Shown here: positions 7,977 to 15,320 of the stretch, in pieces
How the letters are laid out: the number at the start of each line of letters is the position of its first letter
Numbering within the stretch: position 1 is the stretch's first letter
NCBI RefSeq assembly: GCF_000158815.1
Contig: NZ_GG657738.1
Coordinates: 5,006,324 to 5,050,112 of the forward strand
Reading direction: 5' to 3'
DNA from: Micromonospora sp. ATCC 39149
Lineage (GTDB): Bacteria > Actinomycetota > Actinomycetes > Mycobacteriales > Micromonosporaceae
DNA: 43,789 bases
Notes under the pieces: model-generated
Told to the model about the DNA's origin: nothing
Databases searched by the model: none
The model's input: the letters and a program-made list of their open reading frames with translations, nothing else
Made by a program: the position numbers and the translations under genes

Positions 7977-8049
7977 GGCCCCGTCGTCTAGCGGCCCAGG
8001 ACGCCGCCCTCTCAAGGCGGTAGCGCCGGTTCGAATCCGGTCGGGGCTA
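7977..8049 (+). tRNA. tRNA-Glu (CTC), copy 1
   Basis: 73 bases. Acceptor GGCCCCG pairs with CGGGGCT (8042-8048), starting with a G-U pair; anticodon stem CCGCC/GGCGG holds loop CTCTCAA with anticodon CTC; T loop TTCGAAT. Discriminator A8049, CCA not encoded. Identical to the copy at 8250-8322. Confidence 0.95.
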
Positions 8050-8059
8050 CAGTTCTGTC

Positions 8060-8115
8060 CAGCCCGTCTCACTACGGTGAGGCGGGCTGTTTCACATCCG
8101 GGCTGTTTCACATCC
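8060..8115 (+). terminator. Terminator of tRNA-Glu copy 1, with tandem 16-bp duplication
   Basis: A 13-bp stem (8060-8072 with 8077-8089, one T-G pair) closed by TACG starts 10 bases after the tRNA and is followed by GTTTC. The last part of the hairpin plus its tail is duplicated head-to-tail: 8084-8099 and 8100-8115 carry the same 16 bases (GGGCTGTTTCACATCC). Confidence 0.65.
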
Positions 8116-8201
8116 GGGACACGGTTCGCCTCACCGGCCTGGCGGGCCGCGATGTCGTGGGTGACCGCCCACCCCCCGCGCGCCGGCCCGGGGTCCGTCG
8201 C

Positions 8202-8207
8202 TAGACT
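8202..8207 (+). promoter_or_regulatory. -10 box TAGACT of tRNA-Glu copy 2
   Basis: TAGACT precedes a leader that matches the leader of copy 1 for about 30 bases (AGCGGCACCGTCCGGCAGGG and onward), so each tRNA-Glu copy seems to carry its own promoter. Confidence 0.5.
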
Positions 8208-8249
8208 ACAGCGGCACCGTCCGGCAGGGCGGTGAAGCAGGAAAGTTCT

Positions 8250-8322
8250 GGCCCCGTCGTCTAGCGGCCCAGGACGCCGCCCTCTCAAGGCGGTAGCGCC
8301 GGTTCGAATCCGGTCGGGGCTA
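8250..8322 (+). tRNA. tRNA-Glu (CTC), copy 2
   Basis: Identical over 73 bases to 7977-8049, including the G-U first pair, loop CTCTCAA and anticodon CTC. Own -10 box upstream and own hairpin downstream. Confidence 0.95.
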
Positions 8323-8330
8323 CACCCACG

Positions 8331-8365
8331 GAAGGCCCGTCTCACCCCCGGTGAGCCGGGCCTTC
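8331..8365 (+). terminator. Terminator of tRNA-Glu copy 2
   Basis: Stem 8331-8339 with 8357-8365 (9 bp) continued by CTCAC/GTGAG (8341-8345 with 8351-8355) across one mismatch, loop CCCCG. It lies 9 bases after the tRNA. Confidence 0.65.
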
Positions 8366-8375
8366 CCCCGTCTCC

Positions 8376-8475
8376 ACCCCACCCCTCTGCTCGCGGTGAT
8401 CAGGGGCCTTGCGTGCGATTCGGCGCGACACGTGACGCAAACCTCTTGATCACTGGGGCGGAGGGGATGGGGTCG
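8376..8475. repeat. Long imperfect inverted repeat between tRNA-Glu and ndgR
   Basis: The 100 bases before the ndgR stop fold on themselves. Innermost arms TTGCGT (8409-8414) and ACGCAA (8435-8440), middle arms GTGATCA (8396-8402) and TGATCAC (8447-8453) with AGGGG/CCTCT beside them, and outer GC-rich arms near 8377-8390 and 8457-8471. It can serve as a bidirectional terminator for the convergent tRNA and ndgR transcripts. Confidence 0.5.
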
Positions 8476-8477
8476 GG

Positions 8478-9176
8478 TTAGAGACCGCTCAGGCGTTGGC
8501 CGGCTCTGACCACGGCCATGGCGTGGCGTTCGCCGGGGCGGCGGCCGAGGCGCTCGATCGGGCCGGAGATGCTGACTGCGGCGATCACCCGCCCCGTGCG
8601 GTCGCGGATCGGGGCCGAGACGCTCGCCACGCCCGCCTCCCGCTCGGCGACGCTCTGCGCCCAGCCGCGCCGGCGCACCTCGGCGAGGGTGCGCCCGGTG
8701 AACTTGGAGCGGGGCAGCAGCGGCATCACCGCCTCCGGCGGCTCCCAGGCCAGCAGGATCTGCGCCGCCGAGCCGGCGGTCATCGGCAGCACCGAGCCCA
8801 CCGGGACGGTGTCCCGCAGCCCACTGGCCCGCTCGGCGGCGGCCACGCAGATCCGCTCGTCCGCGCGGCGCAGGTAGAGCTGGGCGCTCTCCCCGGTGGC
8901 ATCGCGCAGCGCGGCCAGCAGCGGCTCCGCCGCCGTGAGCAGCACGTCCGGCGCGGCGTTGGCGAGCTCACCGAGCCGGGGGCCCGGTCGCCAACGGCCC
9001 TGGGTGTCCCGGACCAGCATCCGGTGGATCTCCAGCGCCTGCGCCAGCCGGTGCGCGGTGGCCCGGGGCAGCTTGGTGCGTTCAACGAGTTCGGCCAGGC
9101 TGGCGCCGTCGACGCAGGCGGCCAGGATGACCACCGCCTTGTCGAGAACGCCGACACCGCTCATACTGTGTCCCAC
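8478..9176 (-). CDS. ndgR: IclR-family regulator NdgR/LtbR of leucine synthesis
   Basis: 232 residues. Residues 6-65 form the winged helix-turn-helix (GVGVLDKAVVILAAC, LAELVERTKLPRATAHRLAQALE); the rest is the IclR effector domain with ESAQLYLRRADERICVAAAE and GWAQSVAEREAGVASVSAP. The close match to the actinobacterial NdgR pattern (SGVGVLDKA, RDTVPVGS) and the divergent position to leuCD identify it. In Streptomyces and Corynebacterium this regulator controls leuCD and other amino-acid genes. The start is GTG at 9176, chosen because TGGACA-17-TAAATT on this strand ends 8 bases before it; ATG at 9164 is the alternative (228 residues). Its promoter overlaps that of leuC, so autoregulation and control of leuC at one site are likely. 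Confidence 0.9.
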   Translation of the reverse strand: MGHSMSGVGVLDKAVVILAACVDGASLAELVERTKLPRATAHRLAQALEIHRMLVRDTQGRWRPGPRLGELANAAPDVLLTAAEPLLAALRDATGESAQLYLRRADERICVAAAERASGLRDTVPVGSVLPMTAGSAAQILLAWEPPEAVMPLLPRSKFTGRTLAEVRRRGWAQSVAEREAGVASVSAPIRDRTGRVIAAVSISGPIERLGRRPGERHAMAVVRAGQRLSGL

Positions 9177-9183
9177 AAGCCGA

Positions 9184-9212
9184 AATTTACCTCCCAGAAT
9201 TTAGGATGTCCA
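9184..9212. promoter_or_regulatory. Overlapping divergent promoters of ndgR and leuC
   Basis: On the minus strand TGGACA (9212-9207), 17 bases and TAAATT (9189-9184) give the ndgR promoter. On the plus strand TAGGAT (9202-9207) ends 7 bases before the leuC ATG at 9214; its -35 region is poor, as expected for a regulated promoter. Each element of one promoter lies within the other. The arms GTGTCCCAC (9168-9176) and GTGGGAGACAC (9217-9227) flank both as an imperfect inverted repeat and are candidate NdgR contact sites. Confidence 0.6.
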
Positions 9213-9213
9213 G

Positions 9214-10656
9214 ATGGTGGGAGACACTCGACCGAGGACCCTGGCCGAGAAGGTCTGGGACGCGCACGTCGTCCGGTCCGCCGACGGTGAACCGGACCTG
9301 CTCTACATCGACCTGCACCTGCTGCACGAGGTCACCAGCCCGCAGGCGTTCGACGGCCTGCGGCTCGCCGGCCGCCGCGTGCGCCGCACCGACCTCACGC
9401 TCGCTACCGAGGACCACAACACCCCCACGGGGTACGCGGACCCGGCCTTCTCGCAACGGCGCGGCGACCTGCTCACGATCGCGGACCCCACCTCCCGCAC
9501 CCAGATCGAGACGCTGCGCCGCAACTGCGCCGAGTTCGGCGTGCGACTGCACCCGCTCGGCGACGCCAACCAGGGCATCGTGCACGTGATCGGCCCGCAG
9601 TTGGGCGTCACCCAGCCCGGCATGACGATCGTCTGTGGCGATTCCCACACCGCCACCCACGGTGCCTTCGGCGCGCTCGCGTTCGGCATCGGCACCAGCG
9701 AGGTCGAGCACGTGCTGGCCACCCAGACGCTACCGCAGAGCCGCCCCAAGACGATGGCCGTGAACGTCACCGGTCAGCTCGGCCCCGGCGTCACCGCCAA
9801 GGACCTGGTGCTCGCCCTGATCGCCCAGGTTGGCACCGGCGGTGGCCGGGGGCACATCGTGGAGTACCGGGGCGAGGCGATCCGCGCGCTGTCCATGGAA
9901 GGGCGGATGACCGTCGCCAACATGTCGATCGAGTGGGGCGCCAAGGCCGGCATGATCGCGCCGGACGAGACCACCTTCGCGTACCTCAAGGGGCGGCCGA
10001 ACGCGCCCGCGGGCGCGGACTGGGACGCGGCGGTGCGGTACTGGCGGAGCCTGCCCACCGACGAGGGCGCGACGTTCGACGCCGAGGTGACCCTCGACGC
10101 CAGCCGGATCACGCCGTTCGTCACCTGGGGCACGAACCCGGGCCAGGGCGCGCCGCTGGGCGCGGCCGTGCCGGACCCGGAGGAGTTCGCCGGCGAGTCC
10201 GAGCGGGCCGCCGCCCGCCGGGCCCTGGAGTACATGGCCCTCACCCCTGGCACCCCGCTGCGCGACCTCTCCGTCGACGTGGTCTTCGTCGGCTCCTGCA
10301 CCAACGGCCGGCTGGAGGACCTCCGCGCCGCCGCCGACGTGCTGCGTGGGCACAGGGTCGCCGACGGCGTACGGATGCTCGTGGTGCCCGGCTCGGCCGC
10401 CGTCCGGGAGGCCGCCGAGGCCGAGGGGCTGGACAAGGTCTTCACCGACGCCGGGGCCGAGTGGCGCTTCGCCGGCTGCTCGATGTGCCTGGGCATGAAC
10501 CCGGACACGCTCTCCCCGGGCGAGCGTTCCGCCTCGACCTCCAACCGAAACTTCGAGGGCCGCCAGGGCCGGGGCGGACGCACCCACCTGGTGTCGCCGC
10601 CGGTCGCCGCCGCCACCGCCGTGGTCGGCCGGCTCGCCGCCCCCGCCGACCTTTAG
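9214..10656 (+). CDS. leuC: 3-isopropylmalate dehydratase large subunit
   Basis: 480 residues, full length. With LeuD it isomerises 2-isopropylmalate to 3-isopropylmalate, the second committed step of leucine synthesis, using a [4Fe-4S] cluster. The three cluster cysteines are visible: Cys362 (GSCTNGR), Cys422 and Cys425 (GCSMCLGMN). Other aconitase-family signatures are DHNTPTG, CGDSHTATHGAFG and SNRNFEGRQG. The ATG at 9214 is reached 7 bases after the -10 box with no Shine-Dalgarno, so the mRNA is probably leaderless; GTG at 9217 would also be in frame. leuD follows after 17 bases. Control by the divergent ndgR gene is expected. Confidence 0.97.
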   Translation: MVGDTRPRTLAEKVWDAHVVRSADGEPDLLYIDLHLLHEVTSPQAFDGLRLAGRRVRRTDLTLATEDHNTPTGYADPAFSQRRGDLLTIADPTSRTQIETLRRNCAEFGVRLHPLGDANQGIVHVIGPQLGVTQPGMTIVCGDSHTATHGAFGALAFGIGTSEVEHVLATQTLPQSRPKTMAVNVTGQLGPGVTAKDLVLALIAQVGTGGGRGHIVEYRGEAIRALSMEGRMTVANMSIEWGAKAGMIAPDETTFAYLKGRPNAPAGADWDAAVRYWRSLPTDEGATFDAEVTLDASRITPFVTWGTNPGQGAPLGAAVPDPEEFAGESERAAARRALEYMALTPGTPLRDLSVDVVFVGSCTNGRLEDLRAAADVLRGHRVADGVRMLVVPGSAAVREAAEAEGLDKVFTDAGAEWRFAGCSMCLGMNPDTLSPGERSASTSNRNFEGRQGRGGRTHLVSPPVAAATAVVGRLAAPADL

Positions 10657-10673
10657 AAGGGCAGCTGCGCCAG

Positions 10674-11261
10674 ATGGACAAGTTCACCGTGCACACCGGC
10701 ACCGCCGTGCCGCTGCGCCGCTCCAACGTGGACACCGACCAGATCATCCCTGCCGTGTACCTCAAGCGGGTGACGCGGACCGGATTCGCCGACGGGCTCT
10801 TCAACGCGTGGCGGGAGGACCCTTCATTCGTGTTGAACGATTCAGCGTATTCGGGTGCGTCGATTCTTGTGGCGGGCCCGGAGTTCGGCACCGGGTCGTC
10901 CCGGGAGCACGCCGTGTGGGCGCTGCGCGACTGGGGGTTCAAGGCCGTGGTGTCGCCCCGGTTCGGCGACATCTTCCGTGGCAATGCCCTCAAGGAGGGT
11001 CTGCTGCCGGTCGAGTTGGAATTGCGGGCCGTGGAGGAGTTGTGGGCTCTCGTCGAGTCCGACCCGGCCACCCCGGTCACCGTCGACCTGACCTCCCGCG
11101 AGGTCCGGGCCGGGGACGCCACCTGGCCCTTCCCCCTCGACGACTTCAGCCGTTGGCGGCTGATGGAGGGGTTGGATGACATTGGACTCACCCTTCGGCA
11201 CGAGGCCGACATCACCTCCTACGAGCGCGACCGGCGGCCTTTCCTGCCCTCCGTGGCGTAG
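10674..11261 (+). CDS. leuD: 3-isopropylmalate dehydratase small subunit
   Basis: 195 residues, normal length. Swivelling domain of the aconitase fold that completes the LeuCD active site. Signatures: RRSNVDTDQIIPAVYLK near the N-terminus, GPEFGTGSSREHAVWAL and VSPRFGDIFRGNALKEGLLP. The ATG at 10674 is 17 bases after the leuC stop, with the weak site AGAAGGGCAG upstream, so translation is probably coupled to leuC. A strong hairpin ends the operon. A patch around 10818-10870 (ending in TTGTGG) is less GC-rich than its surroundings but stays in frame and matches the family. Confidence 0.97.
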   Translation: MDKFTVHTGTAVPLRRSNVDTDQIIPAVYLKRVTRTGFADGLFNAWREDPSFVLNDSAYSGASILVAGPEFGTGSSREHAVWALRDWGFKAVVSPRFGDIFRGNALKEGLLPVELELRAVEELWALVESDPATPVTVDLTSREVRAGDATWPFPLDDFSRWRLMEGLDDIGLTLRHEADITSYERDRRPFLPSVA

Positions 11262-11288
11262 CCGTACGCCCGATCCAGCATCGGTTTC

Positions 11289-11317
11289 CGCCCCCACCGG
11301 CCGCGCCGGTGGGGGCG
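11289..11317 (+). terminator. Terminator of the leuCD operon
   Basis: Perfect 13-bp stem (11289-11301 with 11305-11317), loop CGC, 27 bases after the leuD stop. No T run. Confidence 0.7.
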
Positions 11318-11355
11318 AATCCGTTACGACACAAGGGCTTTTTTCCGCCGAATGT

Positions 11356-11384
11356 TTGTGTCCAGGCAGCACAGGGCATACCGT
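11356..11384 (+). promoter_or_regulatory. Promoter of hup
   Basis: TTGTGT (11356-11361), 17-base spacer, TACCGT (11379-11384). Gives a leader of about 42 bases with the Shine-Dalgarno GGGAGGAA before the hup GTG. Confidence 0.6.
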
Positions 11385-11433
11385 GCGCGCAGAATGGCTC
11401 GCGTCGAGTCAGTTGCACAATCGGGAGGAAGTC

Positions 11434-12108
11434 GTGAACAAGGCCGAGCTCATCGAGGCGCTCGCCGTTCGCCTGGGGGACCGGAGGACGGCGACGGCCG
11501 CGCTCGACGCGGTCCTCGCTGAGGTCCAGGCGGCGGTCACCAAGGGCGAGAAGGTGGCGATCACCGGATTCGGAGCGTTCGAGAAGCGCGTCCGGGGTGC
11601 CCGAACAGCGCGCAATCCGCGGACCGGCGAGGCGGTGAAGGTCAAGAAGACATCCGTCCCGACCTTCCGGGCCGGTGCCGGGTTCAAGGAGATGGTGGCC
11701 AGCGGGAAGGTGCCGAAGGCCACGGCGGCGGCGAAGAAGACCGCCACGGCCGCCACCAAGACGACGGCGGCCAAGGCCACCACGGCCAAGGCGGCCGGGG
11801 CCAAGGCCACCACGGCCAAGGCGGCCGGGGCCAAGGCCACTACCGCCAAGGCGGCCGGGGCCAAGGCGACCACCGCCAAGGCGGCCGGCACGAAGGCGAC
11901 CGCCGCGGCGAAGAAGGCCGCCCCGGCGAAGGCGACCAAGACCACGGCAGCGAAGACCGCCACCAAGAAGGCCGCCCCGGCGAAGAAGTCGGCGGCGGCG
12001 ACCACGTCGGCCGCAGCGAAGAGGACCACCGGGGCGGCCAAGAGCACGGTGGCCAAGAAGGCACCGGCGAAGAAGTCCCCGGCCAAGAAGGCGACCACCA
12101 CGCGCTGA
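11434..12108 (+). CDS. hup: HU-family nucleoid protein with histone H1-like C-terminal tail
   Basis: 224 residues in two parts. Residues 1-90 are a standard HU domain (VNKAELIEALAVRLG, ITGFGAFEKRVRGARTARNP, VPTFRAGAGFKEMV), which binds and bends DNA as a dimer. Residues 91-224 are a Lys/Ala/Thr-rich, disordered tail like eukaryotic histone H1, as in mycobacterial HupB and Streptomyces HupS. The tail contains KATTAKAAGA-type decapeptides and several AKKAAPAK blocks. GTG at 11434 has GGGAGGAA upstream and its own promoter. In mycobacteria the tail is acetylated and methylated and affects compaction; that is family knowledge. Monocistronic, flanked by terminators. The order leuC-leuD-hup-mutT1-ppk matches Mycobacterium. 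Confidence 0.96.
   Translation: MNKAELIEALAVRLGDRRTATAALDAVLAEVQAAVTKGEKVAITGFGAFEKRVRGARTARNPRTGEAVKVKKTSVPTFRAGAGFKEMVASGKVPKATAAAKKTATAATKTTAAKATTAKAAGAKATTAKAAGAKATTAKAAGAKATTAKAAGTKATAAAKKAAPAKATKTTAAKTATKKAAPAKKSAAATTSAAAKRTTGAAKSTVAKKAPAKKSPAKKATTTR
11771..11890 (+). repeat. Four 30-bp tandem repeats in the hup tail
   Basis: Four head-to-tail 30-bp units at 11771, 11801, 11831 and 11861, the first two nearly identical, the third and fourth with synonymous changes. Each encodes ten residues (KATTAKAAGA type). Such arrays expand or contract in frame, so tail length probably varies between strains. Confidence 0.85.
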
Positions 12109-12123
12109 GCGGTCGGCACCGTC

Positions 12124-12152
12124 GGGACGCCCAGCCGAACGGTGGGCGTCCC
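12124..12152 (+). terminator. Terminator of hup
   Basis: Perfect 10-bp stem (12124-12133 with 12143-12152) and a 9-base loop, 15 bases after the hup stop. Confidence 0.65.
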
Positions 12153-12196
12153 GTGGTGTGCCGGACCCGGCTGGCGGTTGCGGTTGCGGTCGGGTG

Positions 12197-12249
12197 GTGA
12201 GAAGGGAACCCCTCTTTACCGTATGCGTTAGGAAGGGGCCCCTCCTTAC
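12197..12249. repeat. 53-bp dispersed repeat, copy 1
   Basis: Two short GC palindromes, AAGGGAACCCCTCTT and GGAAGGGGCCCCTCCTT, flank a core TACCGTATGCGTTA. The reverse complement of 19593-19645 is a close variant of the whole element. This copy lies in the gap between convergent hup and mutT1, and its right end supplies the TAA stop of mutT1 (12246-12248). Confidence 0.7.
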
Positions 12250-13124
12250 AAGCGGTCGGCGGCGAGGAGGCGGTCGGCGGCGAAGGCGAGCAACCAGCCG
12301 CCGCCCTTCGGGGTGGTGAAGTCATCCGCACGGCCGGCGAGGCGCTCCAGCGCGCCGGGGATCACCTTGCCCTGGCTGCACACCCCGACCGTGCCCCCGG
12401 CGGCGGCCAGCTCGGCCAGGCAGGCGGCGGCGGCCAGCGCCCGCTCGTGCGGGTCCTGGCCGGGCAGCGGCTCGTCCAGGTCGCCGGTCACCTCGATCGG
12501 CAGGTCGAGCAGGGCGGCGGCCGGGTCGAGGGTCTGCACGCAGCGGCGGGCGGAGGCGGACAACAGCCGGGCCGGGCGGACCAGGGCCACGAGGGGCGCG
12601 AGGGCGTGCGCCTGGGCCCAGCCGGTGGCGTCGAGTGGCCGGCCGGCGTCCGGGCCGGACCAGGCGCTGCGCCGGCCGGCCTGCGCGTGCCGGACCAGGG
12701 CCACCGTCGCGGTGACCGGCGGGAGGGTGGCGAACGCGGTCAGCACCTCGGCGTCGTGCGGGTAGCTGACCAGGCGGGCGGCCTCCCCGACGGGCAGCCA
12801 GCGGATGCCGTCGACCTCGGTGTCGGGCTGGAAGCCACCCTCGCCGACGGCCAGCATCGACCAGTAGTCGACGACCTTCGGCCAGCCCTCGCTGCGGTAC
12901 CGCACGGTGGGCAGCCGAACCTGCGGCACCGCCCGCACGTCGGCCTCCTCGGCGACCTCCCGTACGGCGGCCAGCAGCGGGTGCTCGCCCGGCTCCAGCT
13001 TTCCCTTCGGCAGCGACCAGTCGCCGTACCTGGGGCGGTGCACGAGGCAGACCAGCACGCCTTCGTCGGCCGGACGCCAGGCCACCCCGCCCGCCGCCCG
13101 GATCACGCGTTCCCGCTCCGGCAT
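12246..13124 (-). CDS. mutT1: Nudix hydrolase fused to histidine phosphatase, MutT1
   Basis: 292 residues. Residues 6-135 form a Nudix domain with the box at 41-63 (GKLEPGEHPLLAAVREVAEE); residues 140-285 form a histidine-phosphatase domain starting at LVRHAQAG (RHA at 145-147). This fusion is the MutT1 type of mycobacteria (Rv2985), which removes 8-oxo-dGTP/8-oxo-GTP and related nucleotides and so prevents mutation. The ATG at 13124 is 7 bases after a TAGGCT box with no Shine-Dalgarno. It lies between hup and ppk exactly as in Mycobacterium. The last codons (ADRLLAADRL) are slightly repetitive and the stop lies inside a dispersed repeat, so the C-terminus may have been set by that element. 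Confidence 0.93.
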   Translation of the reverse strand: MPERERVIRAAGGVAWRPADEGVLVCLVHRPRYGDWSLPKGKLEPGEHPLLAAVREVAEEADVRAVPQVRLPTVRYRSEGWPKVVDYWSMLAVGEGGFQPDTEVDGIRWLPVGEAARLVSYPHDAEVLTAFATLPPVTATVALVRHAQAGRRSAWSGPDAGRPLDATGWAQAHALAPLVALVRPARLLSASARRCVQTLDPAAALLDLPIEVTGDLDEPLPGQDPHERALAAAACLAELAAAGGTVGVCSQGKVIPGALERLAGRADDFTTPKGGGWLLAFAADRLLAADRL

Positions 13125-13130
13125 CCGCTC

Positions 13131-13136
13131 AGCCTA
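13131..13136 (-). promoter_or_regulatory. -10 box TAGGCT of mutT1
   Basis: Read on the minus strand TAGGCT ends 7 bases before the mutT1 ATG, the spacing of a leaderless mRNA. It stands in the 15-base gap after ppk, so mutT1 has its own promoter besides possible read-through from ppk. Confidence 0.55.
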
Positions 13137-13139
13137 GGC

Positions 13140-15320
13140 TCATCCGGCCGTGCCGCCGATCCGACGCAGCAGCAGGTCCTGCAGATGGGTCGGCGGGGTC
13201 TGCGCCGTGCCGGTCCGCCGGGTCCAGGAGCCGTCGCCGTGCAGCTCGAACGCCTCCACGTCGGGGCTGAACGCGGCGGTGAGCACGTGGTCCAGCTCGG
13301 CCCGGGCGATCGGGTCGCTCACCTGCACCAGCGCCTCCACCCGGCGGTCCAGGTTGCGGTGCATCAGGTCGGCCGAGCCCATCCAGAACTCCGCGGCCCC
13401 GTTGTTGCCGAACCGGAAGATCCGGGAGTGCTCCAGGAACCGGCCGAGGATCGAGCGGACCCGGATGTTCTCCGACAGCCCCGGCACCCCGGGGCGCAGC
13501 GTGCACATGCCCCGGATCAGCAGGTCCACGTGCACCCCGGCCCGGGACGCCCGGTACAGCGCGTCGGTGACCTCCTCGTCGACCAGCGAGTTGACCTTGA
13601 ATTGGACCAGCCCGGGCATGCCGAGCCGGACGTGGGCGATCTCCCGATCGATCCGCTCGACCAGCCCCCGCCGGATGCCCTGGGGGGCCACCAACAGCCG
13701 CCGGTACGCGGTCTGCCGGCTGTAGCCGGTCAGCACGTTGAACAGGTCCGTGAGGTCGGCGCCGATCTCCGGGTCGGCGGTGAGCATGCCGAAGTCCTCG
13801 TACAGCCGGGCGGTCTTCGGGTGGTAGTTGCCGGTGCCGATGTGGCAGTACCGGCGGATCTGATTGCCCTCCTGGCGTACCACCAGGGCGGTCTTGCAGT
13901 GGGTTTTGAGGCCCACCAGGCCGTACACGACGTGGCAGCCGGCGCGTTCCAAGGTCCGCGCCCAGCCGATGTTGGCGACCTCGTCGAAGCGGGCCTTCAG
14001 CTCCACGAGCACCACCACCTGCTTGCCGGCGGCGGCGGCGTCGACCAGCGCGTCGACGATCGGGGAGTCCCCGCTGGTGCGGTAGAGGGTCTGCTTGATG
14101 GCCAGCACGTCCGGGTCGGCGGCGGCCTGCTCGACGAAGCGCTGCACGCTGGTCGCGAACGAATGGTACGGGTGGTGCACCAGCACGTCGCCGTCGCGCA
14201 GGGTGGCGAACACGCTGCGCGGCACCTCGCCCTCGGTGAGCCGGGGGTGGGTGGCCGGCACGAACGGCGGGTCCTTCAGGTCGGGGCGGTCGGCGTCGCC
14301 GTAGAGCTGCCACAGCGCGGACAAATCGAGCAGCCCGCGTACCCGCAGCACGTCGTGGCTGTCCATGTCCAGCTCCCGGACGAGCAGCTCCAGCATGTGG
14401 TCGGAGATCGAGGCGGCGACCTCCAGCCGCACCGGCGGGCCGAACCGGCGGCGGGCCAACTCCCGCTCCAGGGCCTGGAGCAGGTCCTCGTCGCGGTCCT
14501 CGTCGACCTCCACCTCGGCGTTGCGGGTGACCCGGAACAGGTGGCACTCGACGACCTGCATGCCGGAGAAGAGCTGCCCCAGGTGCACCGAGATCAGCTC
14601 CTCGACCGGGAGCACCCGCAGGCCGGGGGAGTCCCGGTCGACCCGGACGAAGCGCGGCACGTTGTTCGGCACCTTGACCCGGGCGAACAGCTCCGAGCCG
14701 CCGTCGGGGTCGCGGACCGCCACGGCCAGGTTCAGCGACCGCCCGGAGATGTACGGGAACGGGTGCGCCGGGTCGACCGCCAGTGGCGTGAGCACGGGGA
14801 AGATGTGCTCGCGGAAGTAGGTGCGCAGCCGTTCCCGCTCGGGGGCGTCCAGGTCCGTCCAGCGCAGGATGCGGATGTCCTCGGCGGCGAGCTTCGGCAG
14901 CACGTCGTCGACGAAGCAGGTCGCGTGCCGGCCGACCAGCTCGGCGGTCCGCTCGCCAATCCGCTCCAGTTGCGTACGCAGCGGCAGCCGGTCCCCGCCG
15001 CGTACCGGCAGCCCGGCGGACTGGCGGCGCTTCAGGCCCGCCACCCGCACCATGTAGAACTCGTCGAGGTTGCTGGCGAAGATCGCCAGGAACTTGGCTC
15101 GCTCCAGCAGCGGCGTGCGCGGGTCCTCGGCCAGCGTCAGCACCCGGGCGTTGAAATCGAGCCAGGACAGCTCCCGGTTGAGGAACCGATCCTCGGGCAG
15201 CGGCGCCGGCGGCGCGGGTTCGTCGTCGGGGAGTGGCCCGTCGTCCGGGGCGGGCGCGAACTCACGGCTGGCGTCGGGCGACCCCACCACGAGCGTCAGC
15301 GGCTGCGTGGGCGGCGTCAA
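13140..15320 (-). CDS. ppk: Polyphosphate kinase
   Basis: At least 726 residues. Ppk1 reversibly makes inorganic polyphosphate from ATP through a phosphohistidine. Domains in order: N domain (RFLNRELSWLDFNARVL, SNLDEFYMVRVAGLKR), head domain, and two PLD-like catalytic domains with KTHCKTALVV and HIGTGNYHPKTARLYEDFG, which hold the active-site histidines. The first open codon is TTG at 15320, preceded by GGAGGAGG only 3 bases away. An in-register but +1 displaced frame (15588-15262) begins with GTG and looks like the real N-terminus; deleting one T in the TTT at 15317-15319 on the coding strand joins the two. I list the secure frame here. Gene order with mutT1 and cofC is as in Mycobacterium. 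Confidence 0.93.
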   Translation of the reverse strand: MTPPTQPLTLVVGSPDASREFAPAPDDGPLPDDEPAPPAPLPEDRFLNRELSWLDFNARVLTLAEDPRTPLLERAKFLAIFASNLDEFYMVRVAGLKRRQSAGLPVRGGDRLPLRTQLERIGERTAELVGRHATCFVDDVLPKLAAEDIRILRWTDLDAPERERLRTYFREHIFPVLTPLAVDPAHPFPYISGRSLNLAVAVRDPDGGSELFARVKVPNNVPRFVRVDRDSPGLRVLPVEELISVHLGQLFSGMQVVECHLFRVTRNAEVEVDEDRDEDLLQALERELARRRFGPPVRLEVAASISDHMLELLVRELDMDSHDVLRVRGLLDLSALWQLYGDADRPDLKDPPFVPATHPRLTEGEVPRSVFATLRDGDVLVHHPYHSFATSVQRFVEQAAADPDVLAIKQTLYRTSGDSPIVDALVDAAAAGKQVVVLVELKARFDEVANIGWARTLERAGCHVVYGLVGLKTHCKTALVVRQEGNQIRRYCHIGTGNYHPKTARLYEDFGMLTADPEIGADLTDLFNVLTGYSRQTAYRRLLVAPQGIRRGLVERIDREIAHVRLGMPGLVQFKVNSLVDEEVTDALYRASRAGVHVDLLIRGMCTLRPGVPGLSENIRVRSILGRFLEHSRIFRFGNNGAAEFWMGSADLMHRNLDRRVEALVQVSDPIARAELDHVLTAAFSPDVEAFELHGDGSWTRRTGTAQTPPTHLQDLLLRRIGGTAG

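Noticed and set aside
8081..8115. Attachment site of an integrated element next to tRNA-Glu
   Set aside because: The repeat is a 16-bp tandem copy of the terminator tail, not of the tRNA 3' end, and no integrase or foreign genes are nearby.
11771..11890. CRISPR-like array
   Set aside because: Units are contiguous with no spacers and lie inside the hup coding frame.
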